5,504 nucleotides of DNA from Synechococcus sp. UW140 (lineage in GTDB: Bacteria; Cyanobacteriota; Cyanobacteriia; PCC-6307; Cyanobiaceae). Of the stretch, positions 3,849 through 5,504 are shown in pieces. Both the position numbers and the translations under genes were made by a program. A model generated the notes under the pieces. That model worked only from the letters and a program-made list of their open reading frames with translations. It did no database searches and was not told the origin of the DNA. The number at the start of each line of letters is the position of its first letter. The stretch's first letter is position 1. Location: positions 1 to 5,504 of the forward strand of contig CAMDWF010000177.1 in the NCBI GenBank assembly GCA_945878795.1, in the 5' to 3' direction.

Positions 3849-5504
3849 CGCCTGGCCTCCGATGGCCGCAGCCGGATCAACTCGCGCAATTCGTCTGTGG
3901 AGAGGCGGCTGAGGGCCTGTTCGCCGCTGGCCACCACCCGCTCCGCTAGCTCCCGTTTGCCGCGGATCAAGGCATCGATGCCCTCCTCCACCGTGCCGCC
4001 ACAGACCAACTTGTGCACATGCACGCAGCGCAACTGGCCGAGGCGGTGGGCCCGGTCGGTGGCCTGATCTTCCACCGCCGGATTCCACCAGCGGTCGTAG
4101 TGGATCACGTGCGAGGCGGCGGTGAGGTTCAGGCCGGTGCCGCCGGCCTTGAGCGACAGCAGAAACAGGGGCGGGCCATCGGTCTCGCCAAAACGGGCCA
4201 CCAGCTGGTCGCGCTGGCTGCGGCTCAGGCCGCCATGCAGCCAGAGGGGATCGCTCCCGCAGCGGCGGGCCAGGTGAGCCGCCAACCGTTCGCCCCAGCT
4301 CGTGTACTGCGTAAACAGCAACAGCTTTTCGCCGGTCTCCAAAATCGCGTCGATCAGCTCCTCGCAGCGGGCCAACTTGCCGGAGCGGCCCGCCAAGTCG
4401 CTGCCGTCAGCGAGGTAGTGGGCGGGGTGGTTGCAGACCTGCTTGAGGCGGGTCAGGCCGGCCAGCACCAAGCCCTGGCGTTCGATGCCCTCGCTGGCTT
4501 CGGCCTGCGCCAGCAATTCATCGGCCACCGCCTGGTAGAGGGTGGCTTGCTCCTCGCTGAGCTGGCAGAGCTCGGTCTGCTCGATCTTGCCGGGCAGATC
4601 GGGCAGGATCGCCCGGTCGCTTTTGAGGCGCCGCAGCAGAAAAGGGGCCGTCAGGCCCCGCAGGCGTTCGGCCGCCGTTTGGTCGTGGTCACGCTCGATC
4701 GGGATGGCGAAGCGCTGGCGGAATTGAGCCAGGCTGCCCAGCAGGCCGGGATTGAGCAAGTTCAACAACGCCCAGAGTTCGTGGAGGCGGTTTTCCACCG
4801 GCGTGCCGGTGAGGGCAACGCGGCGCTCGCCGCCGAGGCCAGCGGCGGCCCGCGCCATGGCGGTGTAGGGATTTTTGAGCTGCTGGGCCTCGTCAAACAC
4901 CAGCCGGCCCCAGGACAGCTTTGCCAGGGCGGCGGCATCGCGGCTGAGCACGCCATAGCTGGTGAGCAGCACGCCACCGGGGCCGAGCTCCTTGAGCGCC
5001 CGCCGCAGCGTTGCTCCTGTGCGGGGCCGCTGGGAGCCGTAGTGCAGCCCCACCGTCAAGCTGGGCGCGAAGCGCTCCAGCTCCCGCCGCCAGTTGCCCA
5101 GCAAGGTCACCGGCGCCACCACCAAGGTGGGTTTTTGCAGGGGATCGGCCAGCAGGGAGGCGATCAGCTGGGCGGTTTTGCCCAGGCCCATGTCGTCCGC
5201 CAGGCAGGCCCCCAGCCCCAGTTGGCCCAGAAACACCAGCCAGCCCAGGCCCCGTTGCTGGTAGGGCCGCAGCTCACCCCTGAAGGCCGCCGGGGTGGCG
5301 ATGGCCTCGGCGCGCTGGTGCAGATCGCCCGCCAGCAGGGTGCCGAGCGGCCCGCAGGCCTCCACCCCCGCTAGCTCCAGCTCGGGCGGTAGATCCAGTT
5401 GGCCCAGGCCAAGGGCACTGCGCAACAGGTCTGCGCCGCTGGCCTCCGCCTGCTGGCCGGCGAGGCGCAGCAGGCCGGCGACCGCCGCCCCATCCACCAG
5501 GCTC
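3845..5504 (-). CDS. SNF2-family DEAD/DEAH-box helicase, C-terminal part (5' end outside window)
   Basis: The frame is open from the right edge to TGA (3847-3845), giving about 553 residues. Numbering from the in-frame GTG at 5497, all ATPase core motifs are present in order. They are LRPYQQRGLGWL (76-87, Q-motif region), Walker A DDMGLGKT (101-108), VVAPVTLLGNW (126-136), motif II DEAQ (202-205), LTGTP (229-233), LLLFTQYTS (392-400), HGG (421-423), GGTGLNL (452-458) and motif VI QATDRAHRLGQ (478-488). The box is DEAQ rather than the DEGH/DEAH of many SNF2 proteins. These ATPases translocate on double-stranded DNA and remodel protein-DNA contacts. Bacterial relatives of this type often exceed 1,000 residues, so some 400-500 N-terminal residues are probably missing here. 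The GTG at 5497 is not a likely start because the frame continues upstream. The gene leads directly into the SWIM gene by a four-base overlap. Confidence 0.95.
   Translation of the reverse strand, partial: SLVDGAAVAGLLRLAGQQAEASGADLLRSALGLGQLDLPPELELAGVEACGPLGTLLAGDLHQRAEAIATPAAFRGELRPYQQRGLGWLVFLGQLGLGACLADDMGLGKTAQLIASLLADPLQKPTLVVAPVTLLGNWRRELERFAPSLTVGLHYGSQRPRTGATLRRALKELGPGGVLLTSYGVLSRDAAALAKLSWGRLVFDEAQQLKNPYTAMARAAAGLGGERRVALTGTPVENRLHELWALLNLLNPGLLGSLAQFRQRFAIPIERDHDQTAAERLRGLTAPFLLRRLKSDRAILPDLPGKIEQTELCQLSEEQATLYQAVADELLAQAEASEGIERQGLVLAGLTRLKQVCNHPAHYLADGSDLAGRSGKLARCEELIDAILETGEKLLLFTQYTSWGERLAAHLARRCGSDPLWLHGGLSRSQRDQLVARFGETDGPPLFLLSLKAGGTGLNLTAASHVIHYDRWWNPAVEDQATDRAHRLGQLRCVHVHKLVCGGTVEEGIDALIRGKRELAERVVASGEQALSRLSTDELRELIRLRPSEARR
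3856..3860 (-). promoter_or_regulatory. Ribosome binding site of the SWIM gene
   Basis: GGAGG on the minus strand, inside the end of the helicase gene, lies seven bases before ATG 3848. It fixes the SWIM start and, with the ATGA stop/start overlap, indicates coupled translation of helicase and SWIM protein. Confidence 0.6.

Noticed and set aside
3078..4067. Plus-strand open frame opposite the SWIM gene
   Set aside because: Its composition is low-complexity and without motifs, and the opposite strand carries a clear zinc finger and ribosome site.
3849..4088. N-terminal extension of the SWIM gene to 4088
   Set aside because: It overlaps the C-terminus of the helicase out of frame, while ATG 3848 has a good ribosome site and an ATGA overlap.
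4013..5374. Long plus-strand open frame of 453 codons opposite the helicase gene
   Set aside because: It is antisense to a gene with all SNF2 motifs. Its Gln/Ala/Gly-rich translation has no domain, and such shadows are expected in GC-rich coding DNA.

Overview
The window looks like chromosomal DNA from a GC-rich cyanobacterium, most likely of the Synechococcus/Cyanobium type. The evidence is indirect. A DUF2887/DUF4351 nuclease-like protein of a kind abundant in cyanobacteria sits beside an SNF2 helicase and a SWIM zinc-finger gene, and there is one HIP1 octamer (GCGATCGC, 3276-3283). No rRNA, tRNA or CRISPR array is visible. Every recognisable gene and gene remnant lies on the minus strand, so the transcriptional order runs from right to left.

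Right part (5504 to 1405): a compact run of four genes. First is the C-terminal two thirds or so of an SNF2-family helicase, whose 5' end lies outside the window. Its stop overlaps the ATG of a SWIM zinc-finger gene by four bases (ATGA). The SWIM stop in turn overlaps a possible GTG start of a DUF2887-type PD-(D/E)XK nuclease-like gene by four bases (GTGA). After a 129-base gap comes a gene for an unrecognised coiled-coil protein. The three overlapping genes look translationally coupled. SNF2 plus SWIM is a frequent bacterial pair; the coupled nuclease-like gene is the less usual part.

Middle part (about 1390 to 960): broken genes. A 15-bp GC hairpin follows the coiled-coil gene. Immediately beyond it is a short remnant of a second SWIM gene: 37 of 44 bases match the intact SWIM gene of this window, and the reading frame is broken. 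Next is the C-terminal end of a tyrosine recombinase (RH pair, IQELLGHKD motif, MIYTH tyrosine) with a frame break and an apparent internal duplication.

Left part (959 to 1): visibly lower in GC. About 730 bases have no convincing gene but contain a family of palindromic repeats built on GGCGGATCCGCCTAAG, including a perfect 26-bp palindrome. At the left edge is the N-terminal part of an apparently intact tyrosine recombinase with a good ribosome binding site. A recombinase gene, a recombinase relic and repeated inverted sites together suggest a recombination-active accessory segment beside a more stable helicase operon. A link to integron-like attC sites is possible but speculative.
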